This document shows, one piece after another, positions 40,582 through 49,482 of a stretch of 64,000 nt of DNA (its first letter is position 1; each line of letters opens with the position of its first letter). The position numbers were made by a program, and so were the translations under genes. Source of the DNA: an uncultured Hyphomicrobiales bacterium (lineage in GTDB: Bacteria > Pseudomonadota > Alphaproteobacteria > Rhizobiales > Beijerinckiaceae). The stretch lies in NCBI GenBank assembly GCA_903847605.1, contig CAINED010000033.1, forward strand, positions 62,001 to 126,000, read 5' to 3'. The notes beneath the pieces were generated by a model that was not told the origin of the DNA, ran no database searches, and saw only the letters and a program-made list of their open reading frames with translations.

Positions 40582-41565
40582 ATGAAAATCGCTCACGCGG
40601 CGGCGCTGGCCGCCATTCCCTTCGCTGTTTCCTTTTCTTCCATCAATGTGCAGGCACATTCGACGCTCGAAGTCTCGCAGGCCACCATTGGCGCGGGCTA
40701 CAAGGGCGTCGTGCGCGTGCCGCACGGCTGCAACGGCGAGGCAACGCAGACGTTGCGCGTTTCCATCCCGGACGAGATCGCCAACGTGAAGCCGATGCCG
40801 AAGCCGGGCTGGACGCTCGCAACGAAAAGCGCACCTTATGCAGCGCCCTTCAACAATCATGGCAAGATGATGCACGAGGGCGTCAAGGAAATCGTCTGGA
40901 GCGGCGGCGCATTGCCGGACGCACATTACGACGAATTCGTCTTTACCGGCACGATCATTCCCGGCGCGAAAGCCGGAACCATCTATGTTCCCGTCATCCA
41001 GGAATGCGCGAATGGCGCGGAGAAATGGGTGGAAACACCGCCTGCGCATGACACGAATGCGCGGCTGAAAAATCCCGCGCCGCAACTTGTGCTCATGCAG
41101 TCGGCGCAGGCGCAAACACACATGCCTGCGCCGGCTGCAACAAAAACCTATTCTGTTGGCGCGCTGCGCATCGAAGCGCCATGGACGCGCGCAACGCCGA
41201 AGGGCGCGCAGATCGGCGGCGGCTATCTCAAGATCACCAACACCGGCAAGGAAGCCGATCGCCTCGTCGGCGGTTCGTTGCCGATCGCAGGCCGCTTCGA
41301 GGTGCATGAAATGGCGACCGTCGATGGCGTGATGAAGATGCGCCACCTCCCGCAGGGACTCGAGATCAAGCCCGGCGCATCCGTCGAGTTGAAGCCCGGC
41401 GGATATCACGTCATGTTCATGCAATTGAAGGAGCCGCTCGTCGCGGGCAAGCCGGTCAAGGGCACACTCGTCTTCGAGAAGACAGGCACGGTTGAAATCG
41501 AATATTCCGTTGCGCCCATCGGCGCGCGCGAAATGCCTGCGGGCGGCGGGCACAGCCATCATTGA
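40582..41565 (+). CDS. Fused YcnI-like (DUF1775) and PCuAC copper chaperone
   Basis: A 327-residue exported two-domain protein. After a signal peptide the DUF1775/YcnI domain begins at the exposed His of AHSTLEVSQATIGAGYKGVVRVPHGC, which in YcnI binds copper; it has KPGWTLATK and ALPDAHYDEF. An Ala/Pro linker leads to a PCuAC domain (about 185-320) with HEMATVDGVMKMR and GYHVMFMQL, the His and Met ligands for Cu(I), ending in HSHH. PCuAC carries copper to the Cu-A or cbb3 sites, so the cbb3 operon of this window is a likely client. Confidence 0.93.
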   Translation: MKIAHAAALAAIPFAVSFSSINVQAHSTLEVSQATIGAGYKGVVRVPHGCNGEATQTLRVSIPDEIANVKPMPKPGWTLATKSAPYAAPFNNHGKMMHEGVKEIVWSGGALPDAHYDEFVFTGTIIPGAKAGTIYVPVIQECANGAEKWVETPPAHDTNARLKNPAPQLVLMQSAQAQTHMPAPAATKTYSVGALRIEAPWTRATPKGAQIGGGYLKITNTGKEADRLVGGSLPIAGRFEVHEMATVDGVMKMRHLPQGLEIKPGASVELKPGGYHVMFMQLKEPLVAGKPVKGTLVFEKTGTVEIEYSVAPIGAREMPAGGGHSHH

Positions 41566-41582
41566 CGGGTGCAAAGCCGTGA

Positions 41583-41731
41583 CCCTCGATACGCCTTGCT
41601 GTGCAAGGCTACTCGGGATGAGGGGAGATCGTTGGCGTCCGCCGTATCGCCCTCACTCCGACTAACTGCTGAAGCGGGGGATCGCCCTCACCCTGAGTAG
41701 CCGCTGAAAGCGGCGTATCGAAGGGCGAGGG
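41583..41731. repeat. Two palindromic repeats, variant of the CCCTCATGCTGAGG family
   Basis: Copies at 41583-41624 (ending ACTCGGGATGAGGGG) and 41685-41731 (starting CCCTCACCCTGAGTAGCCGC, ending GAAGGGCGAGGG). Both use TATCGA where other copies have CTCGA. They fill the gap between convergent genes, consistent with a 3'-end role. Confidence 0.8.
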
Positions 41732-41764
41732 TGATGCGTCAAAACTTATATTTCAAGCTTTCCT

Positions 41765-42682
41765 TCACGTTCCACGTCCCCACAGCCCGCAATAGCGGCG
41801 CGCGATGAACGGTAGGCCGTTCTGATAGCCCGGCCATTTTTCGTATTTCGGCATGGCGAATTCCTTCTCGGCGGGCTCCCAGCATTTGCCTTCCTGTCCG
41901 AGTTTCTTCATTGCGGCGGAAGCTGTTTGCAAGAGTTCGAGCTGGTCCTGCACGTCCTTCTTCGTGCCGAGCCGTCCGCCCGCGCCGGGGTGTCCGGGGA
42001 TCAGGCGGTCCCAGTCGAGCGCCAGCACCTTGCCGATCCATTCCTCGGTCGGCAGCGGATAGAAATCGATCATGCCGCGACCGGGCACCTGACCCACCGG
42101 CAATGTGTCGACGATGAAGACGATCTTCTCCTTCGGCAGGCGCATCACGATGTTGGAATCGGAGTGATTGAGCCCGAGATAGAGAAGTTCGAGCGTCGTG
42201 GCGCCGAGTTTGATCGTCTTGCGGCGTGTAAAGGTTTCGTCGGGCAGCGGCGTGTTGGGATCGTTGAGGGGCTTCAAGCGTTCCGTGACGTTTTTATGCG
42301 CGATAATGTGCGCGCCTGCATCCTTGAACGCCTTGCCGCCGGCGATGTGGTCGTAGTGGTGGTGGCTGTAGACAAGATATTTGATCGGCTTGTCCGTGAT
42401 CTTGCGGATTTCATCGACATAGGACTTGCCGCCAGTCGGGCGTCCGTAGGCGACGGGATCGGTCGCAATCACGCCTTCACTCGTGACGATAAACATCGCC
42501 TGATGATTGACGTTGCGAAAGATATAGACGCCTTCCGTGCCCTCGACCTTCGTCGTCTCGATGGCGGGCCGCGCCGGGGCCGTTGCCGCGGGCGCAGGCG
42601 CAGGGGCAGGCGTCTGTGCGAGCGCAGGCAGCGCGCCGAGTGCAAGTGTTGCGGCAATCAACGACAGTGACGAGTTGCGCAT
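41765..42682 (-). CDS. Exported metallo-beta-lactamase-fold hydrolase
   Basis: A 305-residue protein with a signal peptide (MRNSSLSLIAATLALGALPALAQ) and an Ala/Pro linker. The zinc motif HHHYDHIAGG carries the HxHxDH ligands; further ligands are in GLNHSDSN, VDTLPVG and IPGHPG. This is a two-zinc hydrolase in the periplasm, with substrate not known (lactone, thioester or arylsulfatase-like substrates are possible). It is separated from the upstream ThDP enzyme by a terminator-like hairpin, so it may be transcribed on its own. Confidence 0.88.
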   Translation of the reverse strand: MRNSSLSLIAATLALGALPALAQTPAPAPAPAATAPARPAIETTKVEGTEGVYIFRNVNHQAMFIVTSEGVIATDPVAYGRPTGGKSYVDEIRKITDKPIKYLVYSHHHYDHIAGGKAFKDAGAHIIAHKNVTERLKPLNDPNTPLPDETFTRRKTIKLGATTLELLYLGLNHSDSNIVMRLPKEKIVFIVDTLPVGQVPGRGMIDFYPLPTEEWIGKVLALDWDRLIPGHPGAGGRLGTKKDVQDQLELLQTASAAMKKLGQEGKCWEPAEKEFAMPKYEKWPGYQNGLPFIARRYCGLWGRGT

Positions 42683-42723
42683 GGAGCCTCCCAGCCCAGC
42701 CGCCGCGGCGCGTTACGCCCCGC

Positions 42724-42767
42724 AAACGAAAGCGGCGGCGGCAATCTCATAAAGATTACCGCCGCCG
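42724..42767 (-). terminator. Hairpin after the ThDP enzyme gene, probable terminator
   Basis: CGGCGGCGG and CCGCCGCCG arms with an AATCT/AGATT extension form a long stem. On the minus strand CTTTCGTTT follows. It lies about 40 bases past the stop. Confidence 0.7.
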
Positions 42768-42804
42768 TCAATGCATTCAGGTCTGAGCGCCGCTCACATC
42801 AGGT

Positions 42805-44580
42805 TTACCTGTGCTGCGTCACCGTATCGATCAGCGCGGGTTTGCCCGACTTCACGACGGCGATGGCGCGCTTCAGCGCGGCGGCGACATCCTTGGGATT
42901 TTCGATGGGTCCTTCGCCATAGACGCCCATGGACCGCGCCAGTGCGCCGAAGTCGGGCTCGGGACCGAAAAGGTCCATGCCGATATGGGCCTTGGCCTCG
43001 TCGGTGCCGCGCAGGCGCGCCATGCGGATCTGGTGTTCCCAGTCGTTGTAATAGGCGCGGTTGTTGTACATCACGATCAGGATCGGGATTTCATATTTCG
43101 CCGCGACCCAGAGCGCGCCGGCGTCGAACATGAGATCGCCATCGGGCTGCAGGTCCACGACCAGACGGCCCGCCTTCTTGTGCGCCATGGCCACGCCGAG
43201 GGATATGCCGATTTGCGTGGACGTGCCGAGTTCGACGCCGGGATGGCGATAGGGCTTGTCGAAATCCCATACCTTGCGCACGCCATTCTTCAGCGTGTTC
43301 GCCGTGAGCACCCAATCCTCGTCCTTGATCGCATCCCAGACTTCATGGGCGAGACGGCCCGTGGTCATCGGCGCCTGATCCCAGTTCTTGCGCGATTCAT
43401 CCTGCCACTTCGCCCAGGTCTCGTCGTGGCGTTTGCCGATCTTCGCCTTGCGCGCCGCGATCTTTTCCTTCAGCGCGCCATTGCCGTCGATGCGCTTGTT
43501 GAGCGCCTCCACCAGCGCGGGAATGCCGAGTTCGGTATCGCCGAGCGCACGCACGCTGCACGGCTGCATGCGGCAATAATCCATCGACCATTTGGAAATA
43601 TTGATCTCGCCAAAGCCCATTTCAACGAAATCGGCGTCGGCGTTCACCAGCGGCGTCAGCTCGCGCTTGGTGGAGTTGAGTTCGTTGGTCGCCTTCTCGA
43701 AATCCTTCAAGTCGAGGCCGAGCACGACATCGGCGCCCTTCAGCGCGCCCTTGTCGAGGCTGATGCAGAGCGGATGCTTGTTCGGAAAGTTCAGCGCATT
43801 GCAGATGTCCCACACGCCCGCGCCGACCGTCTCGGCGAGCTTCACGATATTGTTGAAGCCGTTCGGGCGGCGACCCGCATATTCCGGCAGCAGGATCGGA
43901 TAGTCGGCGGCGACGAGCTTGTCCGCGATGGCCTCGATGGCGCGCGGATCGGGCATCATCGGCGAGGGCGTTGCAACCGACGTGGTGGGCGGCAGCGGTA
44001 CGTCCTTGACGAGCGGGGCTTCCTGCAGCGCTGCGTCGTAGCACATGTAAACCGGGCCCTGCGGCTCGGTCGTCATGATGGAATAGGCGCGCGCAAAGCT
44101 TTCGGGCACGCCGTCGATGGACGACGGCTGGTAGTCCCACTTCACATAGTCGCGCAGCGCATTGCCCTGCACGAGCGCCGTATGCGTCCAGTCGATATGC
44201 GGGCGGCGCTTGCCTTCATCCATCGGGCCTGTCGCGCCCATGATGAAGATCGGCACGCGGTCGATATAGGCATAGTAGATCGCCATCGTCGCATGCAGCA
44301 TGCCGACGAGATTGTGCAGGATGCAGGCGCCGGGCTTGCCGGAGGCCTTTGCGTAACCATGCGCGATCTGCACCGCGATTTCCTCGTGGTTGCAGAGCAT
44401 CATCGGCGGTTCGTTCTTGCCGTAGTTGACGAGCGAATCGTGCAACCCGCGGAAGCTCGCGCCGGGATTCAGGGGAATGAATTCGAAGCCATATTGCTTG
44501 ATGAGATCGACGATGATGTCCGACTGCCAGCCGCGATAATTCGCGACGACGTTGAGCTGTTTCGCGCTGTTGTCATCCAT
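42805..44580 (-). CDS. Thiamine-diphosphate-dependent enzyme, acetolactate-synthase-like
   Basis: A 591-residue ThDP enzyme with all three domains. The catalytic Glu is in MMLCNHEEIAVQIAHGYAKASGK. The cofactor signature reads PDGDLMF, about 25 residues later NN in VMYNNR, so the first Gly of GDG is a Pro. It matches the partial enzyme at the left end in several blocks. Related proteins are annotated as thiamine-pyrophosphate-binding enzymes of unknown substrate. It follows a Bug binding protein and a short intergenic hairpin, so it may act on the acid that protein imports. Confidence 0.88.
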   Translation of the reverse strand: MDDNSAKQLNVVANYRGWQSDIIVDLIKQYGFEFIPLNPGASFRGLHDSLVNYGKNEPPMMLCNHEEIAVQIAHGYAKASGKPGACILHNLVGMLHATMAIYYAYIDRVPIFIMGATGPMDEGKRRPHIDWTHTALVQGNALRDYVKWDYQPSSIDGVPESFARAYSIMTTEPQGPVYMCYDAALQEAPLVKDVPLPPTTSVATPSPMMPDPRAIEAIADKLVAADYPILLPEYAGRRPNGFNNIVKLAETVGAGVWDICNALNFPNKHPLCISLDKGALKGADVVLGLDLKDFEKATNELNSTKRELTPLVNADADFVEMGFGEINISKWSMDYCRMQPCSVRALGDTELGIPALVEALNKRIDGNGALKEKIAARKAKIGKRHDETWAKWQDESRKNWDQAPMTTGRLAHEVWDAIKDEDWVLTANTLKNGVRKVWDFDKPYRHPGVELGTSTQIGISLGVAMAHKKAGRLVVDLQPDGDLMFDAGALWVAAKYEIPILIVMYNNRAYYNDWEHQIRMARLRGTDEAKAHIGMDLFGPEPDFGALARSMGVYGEGPIENPKDVAAALKRAIAVVKSGKPALIDTVTQHR

Positions 44581-44603
44581 GAGTTTCCCTCCCCGATATG
44601 GAA

Positions 44604-44626
44604 GCGGCGGGTGTTGAACCCGCCGC
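44604..44626. repeat. Intercistronic hairpin between Bug and ThDP genes
   Basis: A perfect 9-bp stem (GCGGCGGGT / ACCCGCCGC) with a 5-base loop lies 10 bases after the Bug protein stop. With no U-run it is more likely an mRNA stabiliser, as seen after abundant binding-protein genes. Confidence 0.7.
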
Positions 44627-44636
44627 CTTGTCTCTC

Positions 44637-45668
44637 TTATTTCAGAAGTTCGGCGACCTTGTCCACGATGGGCTTTGGCGTCGCATAGGCTTCCTTCACC
44701 AGTTCCTCGATCTTTTCGCCTGCGACCGGCGTTATTTCGAGCAGCGACTTCTTCGCTTCCTCGAGGAATTTCGCATCCTTCTGCGTATCGAGAAACGCCT
44801 TGCGCAGGGCCGCGAGGCGATCGGCGGGAATGCCCGGCGGGCCGACGAAGGGGCGTCCCATCACCTGGCGCGCGAAGACGAGACGCAGCATCGCCTTCTG
44901 CTCCGGCGTTTTGGCGAGATCGGTCACCAGCGGCACATCCGGCAGGTCCTCATGCTTGGCGAGCGAGAGCTGCACCAGCACGCTGATCTTCTTGTCCTTC
45001 ATCCAGTCCGGCCGCGTCGAGATCACGCTCGACCACGACCAGCCGCAGCGGCCCGCGACCTCGCCGCGCTCCATGGCGATGTTGATGTCGTTGCCGCCGG
45101 GATAGCCGACGACGACACGGAATTTCGTGCCAAAGACGCCGTTCAGCACCTTGGGGAACTGGTCCGTATCGGCCGCGCCGCCGGTGCCGCCGACGACCAG
45201 TTCCTTCGTCAGCGTATCCTCGAAGGTCTTGATGCCTCCCGTATGCCAGGAAACGCAGACGCTGACCTCGTCGTTCATGCTGCCGATCCAGCTCGCCTTG
45301 GTAGCGTCGAGCTTCGTCTCGGCCTGTCCGAACAGGGGGTCGAAGGCGACGCCGCGCGCGATCGTGCCGAACACCGTGCCGTCCTTCGGCGCGGCCGCGT
45401 TCAGCCAGTTGGCAAGGCGCACCGAGCCCGCGCCCGGCATGTTCTGCACGACCACATTGGGATTGCCCGGCATGAACTTGCCGAAGTGGCGCGACAGCAG
45501 GCGGGCATAGACGTCATAACCGCCGCCGGCGGTATAGCCGACATAAAGGCTGATATTCTTGCCCTTGTAGAAATCGGCAAGCGCATCTGCGCGGGCCGGG
45601 CCAGCGCTCATCGCCGTCGCCGTGAGGGCCAACAGGGATGCGCCGAATGTAAAAGCTTTGCCGTTCAT
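44637..45668 (-). CDS. Bug/TctC-like substrate-binding protein 2
   Basis: A 343-residue exported protein. Signal peptide ends near MSAGPARA; the mature part starts DFYKGKNISLYVGYTAGGGYDVYARLL, with PGNPNVVVQNMPGAGSVRLANWLN, the Bug pattern. Unlike classic TctC it has the DFYKGK opening common in a Rhizobiales branch, as in the third copy at 51.6 kb. No TctA/B genes are nearby. It leads a unit with the ThDP enzyme and starts 18 bases after a strong ribosome site (AGGAGGGC). Confidence 0.88.
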   Translation of the reverse strand: MNGKAFTFGASLLALTATAMSAGPARADALADFYKGKNISLYVGYTAGGGYDVYARLLSRHFGKFMPGNPNVVVQNMPGAGSVRLANWLNAAAPKDGTVFGTIARGVAFDPLFGQAETKLDATKASWIGSMNDEVSVCVSWHTGGIKTFEDTLTKELVVGGTGGAADTDQFPKVLNGVFGTKFRVVVGYPGGNDINIAMERGEVAGRCGWSWSSVISTRPDWMKDKKISVLVQLSLAKHEDLPDVPLVTDLAKTPEQKAMLRLVFARQVMGRPFVGPPGIPADRLAALRKAFLDTQKDAKFLEEAKKSLLEITPVAGEKIEELVKEAYATPKPIVDKVAELLK

Positions 45669-45889
45669 ATGCCCTCCTAAAGATTTGGCGTGGCTCTACC
45701 ACGTTGGCGCGCAAGGGCAAACGCCCGCTGGCGCGAGACGCGATTTCACGGCCGCGATTCTCGTTATCTTGCGCGAGCGCTCGCGAATCCCTCCGCCGAC
45801 GCCCATTGAACAAGGTCTTCCCGTTTCAGCGCGCTTGCCATGAGATCGGGGAATTTTTCAGGCGTGCAGGCGAAGACCGGGCCCTCATA

Positions 45890-46351
45890 GGTTTTGCCGG
45901 CCAGGCGGTCTTTGCCGGACTGCCGTTCGACATTGCAGATCGAACGCCGAAGCGAGCCCGCAAGGACCTCGCGGATTGGCCGGAGGACGCGCTCGCCGTA
46001 CGCGAACTGCCTGCCGATCAGGGGCCCGGTGTGATCCTCATGCTGGAGGCACGCTATGCTAATGTCACCGAACTTGTCAGCGGCATCGGCCAACTCGGCG
46101 TGACAGCAGAATCATTGGCGAAGACAGCGGTGGCGCGCGTGAAGGGATATATCGAGTCGACCGCGTTTGCCGGACCCTATCTCGCCGATCAACTGATCTT
46201 GCCGTTCGCGCTTGCAGGTGGCGGCGCATTTACTTGCGTAAAGCCGAGCCAGCACATGCTTACGGCCATCGACATCGTCAGGAAATTTACGGGCCGGCGC
46301 ATCGAAATCGCGCGCCGTCCTCGCGGCGAGCATCTTGTGACGTTCGGATGA
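45890..46351 (+). pseudogene. rtcA: 5'-truncated rtcA remnant (RNA 3'-phosphate cyclase)
   Basis: This frame matches the C-terminal half of RtcA: FAGLPFDIADR, ILMLEARYANVTELVSG, then GPYLADQLILPFALAGGG with the conserved ADQL...ALAGGG block, and a final THLL-type QHMLTAIDIVRKF. RtcA is about 340 residues; only about 150 are present and the N-terminal catalytic half is missing upstream, where a 5' ORF extension (from 45704) shows no homology. No rtcB lies nearby. It is best read as a broken gene. A tract on the other strand (45764-45890) may be a fragment of a CoA-transferase-like gene, which I hold only weakly. Confidence 0.8.
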
Positions 46352-46437
46352 TCGTTATCGATCAACACAAGAGTCCCCGAGTCCGCAAGCCGGGCATCTG
46401 ATAAACCTTCGATTGGTTCCCAAACTTTGCTCCGAGC

Positions 46438-47061
46438 CTATAGTTTCAAGAGGTCATAAAATTTAAGTCCAGAAATTTTGTTTTTCCTACATAGAGAAAT
46501 CACTTCATTATCGACGAATACGTCCATTTCCATATGCTGTGGACGAAACACATGGTAATTAGATTCGACATCTTCCTTGATCGTGATCTTGTGGGAGAAT
46601 GCTAACGGATAAAAAAGGCGACCTACGCCATCGTATTCCTTCTTAATATTAGGGCCGGACGCATCGATAGCGTCAATAATTCGGACGACATCGCATAGCC
46701 AGTAATCGGTGTCTTTCGGTTCGTTTCGATTTTCGATATCGCAGGCGCAGAAGTCGAAGGCCTGCTTATCGGCCGCTTCGAAACAGCTCTTGGCGCGACC
46801 CGATACAAGCCAAACAGGTCCATAGAATTCGACATCTCGAACACGAAGGCCCAGTTTTCGATCTAATATGAAATGAGGTTTCGCAGCAAGTTTATGAAAT
46901 CCTCGCTGCTCGCAATCGCGTATCATAAGGACGCCGGGACCACCGATCTTTTCCTCGTTCGCTAACAAAACTCCTGCCGCATCGGACCTAGATATATCCA
47001 TCGCCGCCAGAAAAAACTTTCGTTGGATCTTTTTTTGCTTACTTGCGTGAATACCGTTCAT
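46438..47061 (-). CDS. Imm11 (DUF1629)-like immunity protein, orphan
   Basis: A 207-residue cytoplasmic protein. The second half follows the DUF1629/Imm11 plan: DYWLCDVVRIIDAIDASGP, then IFR-type segment NYHVFRPQHMEMDVFVDNEVISLCRKNKISGLKFYDLL. Imm11 proteins neutralise secreted or contact-delivered toxins. No toxin gene, signal or export gene sits beside it, and base use is AT-rich, so it looks like a solitary acquired immunity gene. Assignment is by eye from the pattern. Confidence 0.6.
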   Translation of the reverse strand: MNGIHASKQKKIQRKFFLAAMDISRSDAAGVLLANEEKIGGPGVLMIRDCEQRGFHKLAAKPHFILDRKLGLRVRDVEFYGPVWLVSGRAKSCFEAADKQAFDFCACDIENRNEPKDTDYWLCDVVRIIDAIDASGPNIKKEYDGVGRLFYPLAFSHKITIKEDVESNYHVFRPQHMEMDVFVDNEVISLCRKNKISGLKFYDLLKL

Positions 47062-47303
47062 ACAGGCAACCTTTTTAATTCTGAAACTTCGCCAGCTTCG
47101 CGCTCCCTACAATTTCCGGCTGCTTGAATAATCAAAAGCGCGATAATCCATTGATATCCTGTCCGGGCAAGTGCATCTTACACCGCGCCGCAATGCGGAT
47201 CGCCATCGATCCATGCCTCCACTGCTCGGCGCTGGCGTCATCGACGAGGTTCGCCGCGCTGCCTTGCTTCGCCTCTTTCATGCCCGGATACCACCCGCCG
47301 CCC

Positions 47304-48575
47304 CTACAACTCGGACTGAATTATATTGAGCAACTTGAAGCGCAGGGCGGTGTCGTTTCCCCGCAGCGCGATGACGAAGCGGACACGTCCGTGTTTCGAT
47401 GTATCGGCATAGCCGGCCAATGTGCGCACGCCCGAGAACGTGCCGGTCTTGAAGTAGGCGCCATCGCCCTTTCGCAGTAATGCTGCATGCGGTTCGAATT
47501 TGCTCAGCACCTCGACGAGGCCGCGCGCCGTCAAACGGTTGCCACGGCTGATGCCGGACCCTTCCTCAAGCTGAATGGACTTGTCGAGACCGAGTTTGCC
47601 GAGACGCGCATTGGCGACGCGCAGCGACTTTTCGAGACTGACCGGTCCGCCAAGTTGGCGGCCGCCCATCTCGAGGAACACCTGATTGGCGACGTAATTG
47701 TTCGATCCGCGCAGCATTTCGGAGAGGATGATCCAAAGGCTGCGCGATTGGCGATGAACATAGACCGGCTCAAGACCCGATGGGATCGTTCCGAGCGATA
47801 TCTTGCCATTGATGCCGCCGCCGGCTCGCTCGATGAACGCCGCGATCAACTCGCCGGCGTATTGCACGCCCACGCCCGGTTCTTGCGCAAGACTGATGCG
47901 GCCGCGTCCGTTGGGGCCGCGCGCAAGAAACTGACTTATGGCGAGCGGCGTGATCGGCGTCTGCTCTTCCGCCGAGCGGACGACCTTGCCCTTGCGCATG
48001 GCGTATATGGTGTTGAAGTTGACGGCCAAAGCGGAATTCAACGCGTCGTAGGCCTCTCCCGTTTGCTCTATGCCGGGGATTTTCAGGTCCGCCGGGTAAT
48101 AGCTTGCATCGACTACAATGCCGCGCAGCGGTTGTTTGCCGATGGTCGCCACCAGCGCCGCCGCCAGTTTCGCCAACTCTTCGGAGATCAGGAATGGGTC
48201 GCCGCCGCCGCGAATATAAAGCACCCGGTTGCCATCGAGGTAGAAACGGGTTTCGAACCGGTGATCCTCGCCCAGCACATCGACTGCGAGAGCTGCGGTG
48301 ACAATCTTGGCGACGGACGCCGGGACAAAGGAACTCGCGGCATTCTGCGACACGAGTTCGTTGCCCTTTTGATCCACCACGAGCACAGGATCGGACGGAA
48401 CAAGGGCGGCGACCTTCTTCCGGACATCGCCATGGGCTTGAGCCGACAGCAGAACAAGCGCGCCGGAGAAGATGGCAGCTTCTATGTACCGGCGCATCAT
48501 GCTGGGATTTCGTGCCATCATATCGCGAAGACTTCTCGGCAAGCCCTGCGCAGTCGAACGCGGCATCAGGGTCAA
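47304..48575 (-). CDS. dacB: PBP4-type D-alanyl-D-alanine carboxypeptidase/endopeptidase (peptidase S13)
   Basis: A 423-residue exported S13 penicillin-binding protein. The signal segment is YIEAAIFSGALVLLSAQAHG. The three active-site motifs are SVAK (87-90), SNN in GSNNYVAN and KTG in FKTGTFSG. PBP4-type enzymes trim peptide side chains or cut cross-links in peptidoglycan. An alternative start near MMRRYIEAA (residue 26) would leave a more usual signal peptide. It lies 16 bases after the L,D-transpeptidase, so the two may be cotranscribed and act on the same substrate. Confidence 0.92.
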   Translation of the reverse strand: MTLMPRSTAQGLPRSLRDMMARNPSMMRRYIEAAIFSGALVLLSAQAHGDVRKKVAALVPSDPVLVVDQKGNELVSQNAASSFVPASVAKIVTAALAVDVLGEDHRFETRFYLDGNRVLYIRGGGDPFLISEELAKLAAALVATIGKQPLRGIVVDASYYPADLKIPGIEQTGEAYDALNSALAVNFNTIYAMRKGKVVRSAEEQTPITPLAISQFLARGPNGRGRISLAQEPGVGVQYAGELIAAFIERAGGGINGKISLGTIPSGLEPVYVHRQSRSLWIILSEMLRGSNNYVANQVFLEMGGRQLGGPVSLEKSLRVANARLGKLGLDKSIQLEEGSGISRGNRLTARGLVEVLSKFEPHAALLRKGDGAYFKTGTFSGVRTLAGYADTSKHGRVRFVIALRGNDTALRFKLLNIIQSEL

Positions 48576-48590
48576 GAATCGGGATATGCG

Positions 48591-49292
48591 TTACGCAGGC
48601 AGCACGATCACCTTCGTCTTGACCAGCGTGCGCTGATACAGGTCCATCATGTCTTGCGTGAGGAGGCCAGTGCAGCCGCTGGTAATGCCGCTTCCGATCG
48701 TCTCGGGATCGCTTGTGCTGTAGAGCGTGTAGAGCGTGTATCGGCCGTTCTGATAAAGATAGAGCGTGCGGGCGCCGAGGGGGTTGTCGGGGCCGCCCGG
48801 CATGCCCTTGGCGTATTTGGCCGCTTCCGGCTGGCGCGCGATCATCTCCTTGGGCGGCGTCCAGATCGGCCATTCCGCCTTGCGCCCGACATAGGCCTCG
48901 CCATTCCACAGAAACCCCTCGCGGCCGACATTTGCGCCATAGCGAGTCGCCTTGCCTTCGCCCTCGATCCGGTAAACGTAGAAATTCTTGGGGTCGACGA
49001 CGATGGTGCCGGGCGCCTCCCTCGTGTCGTAAGCCACGCTTGCGCGATAATATTTCGGGTTGATCTTGCTGATGTCGACGGCCGGAATCGGGAACCTGTT
49101 GTCGGGCACGGGCCCGTAGAGCGCAGCAAGTTCGGCGCTGTTCATGCCCTCCGTAGTGACACAGCCGCCGAGGCCAAGTGTACCGAAAGCGGCGGCGGAC
49201 CCCGTCAGAAAGGAACGGCGGCTCACACAGCCAGGCCGGCGTCCGTTTGCAGACGCATCTTCCATCTTGCCGAAATTGTCGTCAGAAATCAT
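48591..49292 (-). CDS. L,D-transpeptidase (YkuD/ErfK family) with altered catalytic His
   Basis: A 233-residue lipoprotein or Tat substrate: SRRSFLTGSAAAFGTLGLGGC has both a twin-arginine start and a lipobox-like GGC. The YkuD domain is clear (MPGGPDNPLGARTLYLY and TSGCTGLLTQDMMDLY) and the nucleophile Cys is kept. Where most members have IHGT the sequence reads LYST, and the Arg after the Cys is Gly. The usual catalytic His is therefore absent. GAGGGG lies upstream of the chosen ATG; a longer ORF begins 51 bases before. Cross-linking, if any, would use a changed mechanism. Confidence 0.85.
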   Translation of the reverse strand: MISDDNFGKMEDASANGRRPGCVSRRSFLTGSAAAFGTLGLGGCVTTEGMNSAELAALYGPVPDNRFPIPAVDISKINPKYYRASVAYDTREAPGTIVVDPKNFYVYRIEGEGKATRYGANVGREGFLWNGEAYVGRKAEWPIWTPPKEMIARQPEAAKYAKGMPGGPDNPLGARTLYLYQNGRYTLYTLYSTSDPETIGSGITSGCTGLLTQDMMDLYQRTLVKTKVIVLPA

Positions 49293-49482
49293 GACCGGAT
49301 TTCCCCTCGATGCGTCGCCCGCCCAGAGAACACTCCGGCACACACGCTGAACGCCTTTACTGAGTCAATTTTGCCGTCACAGAGCGCTTTTGGCAAGCGC
49401 GGGCGGCTTTCGGGAGTGCGACGCCGTCACTCCAGCTAAGCCGCGAGCGCAAGACTGGCGAAGTGTCCTAGCGGCTTTGGCT

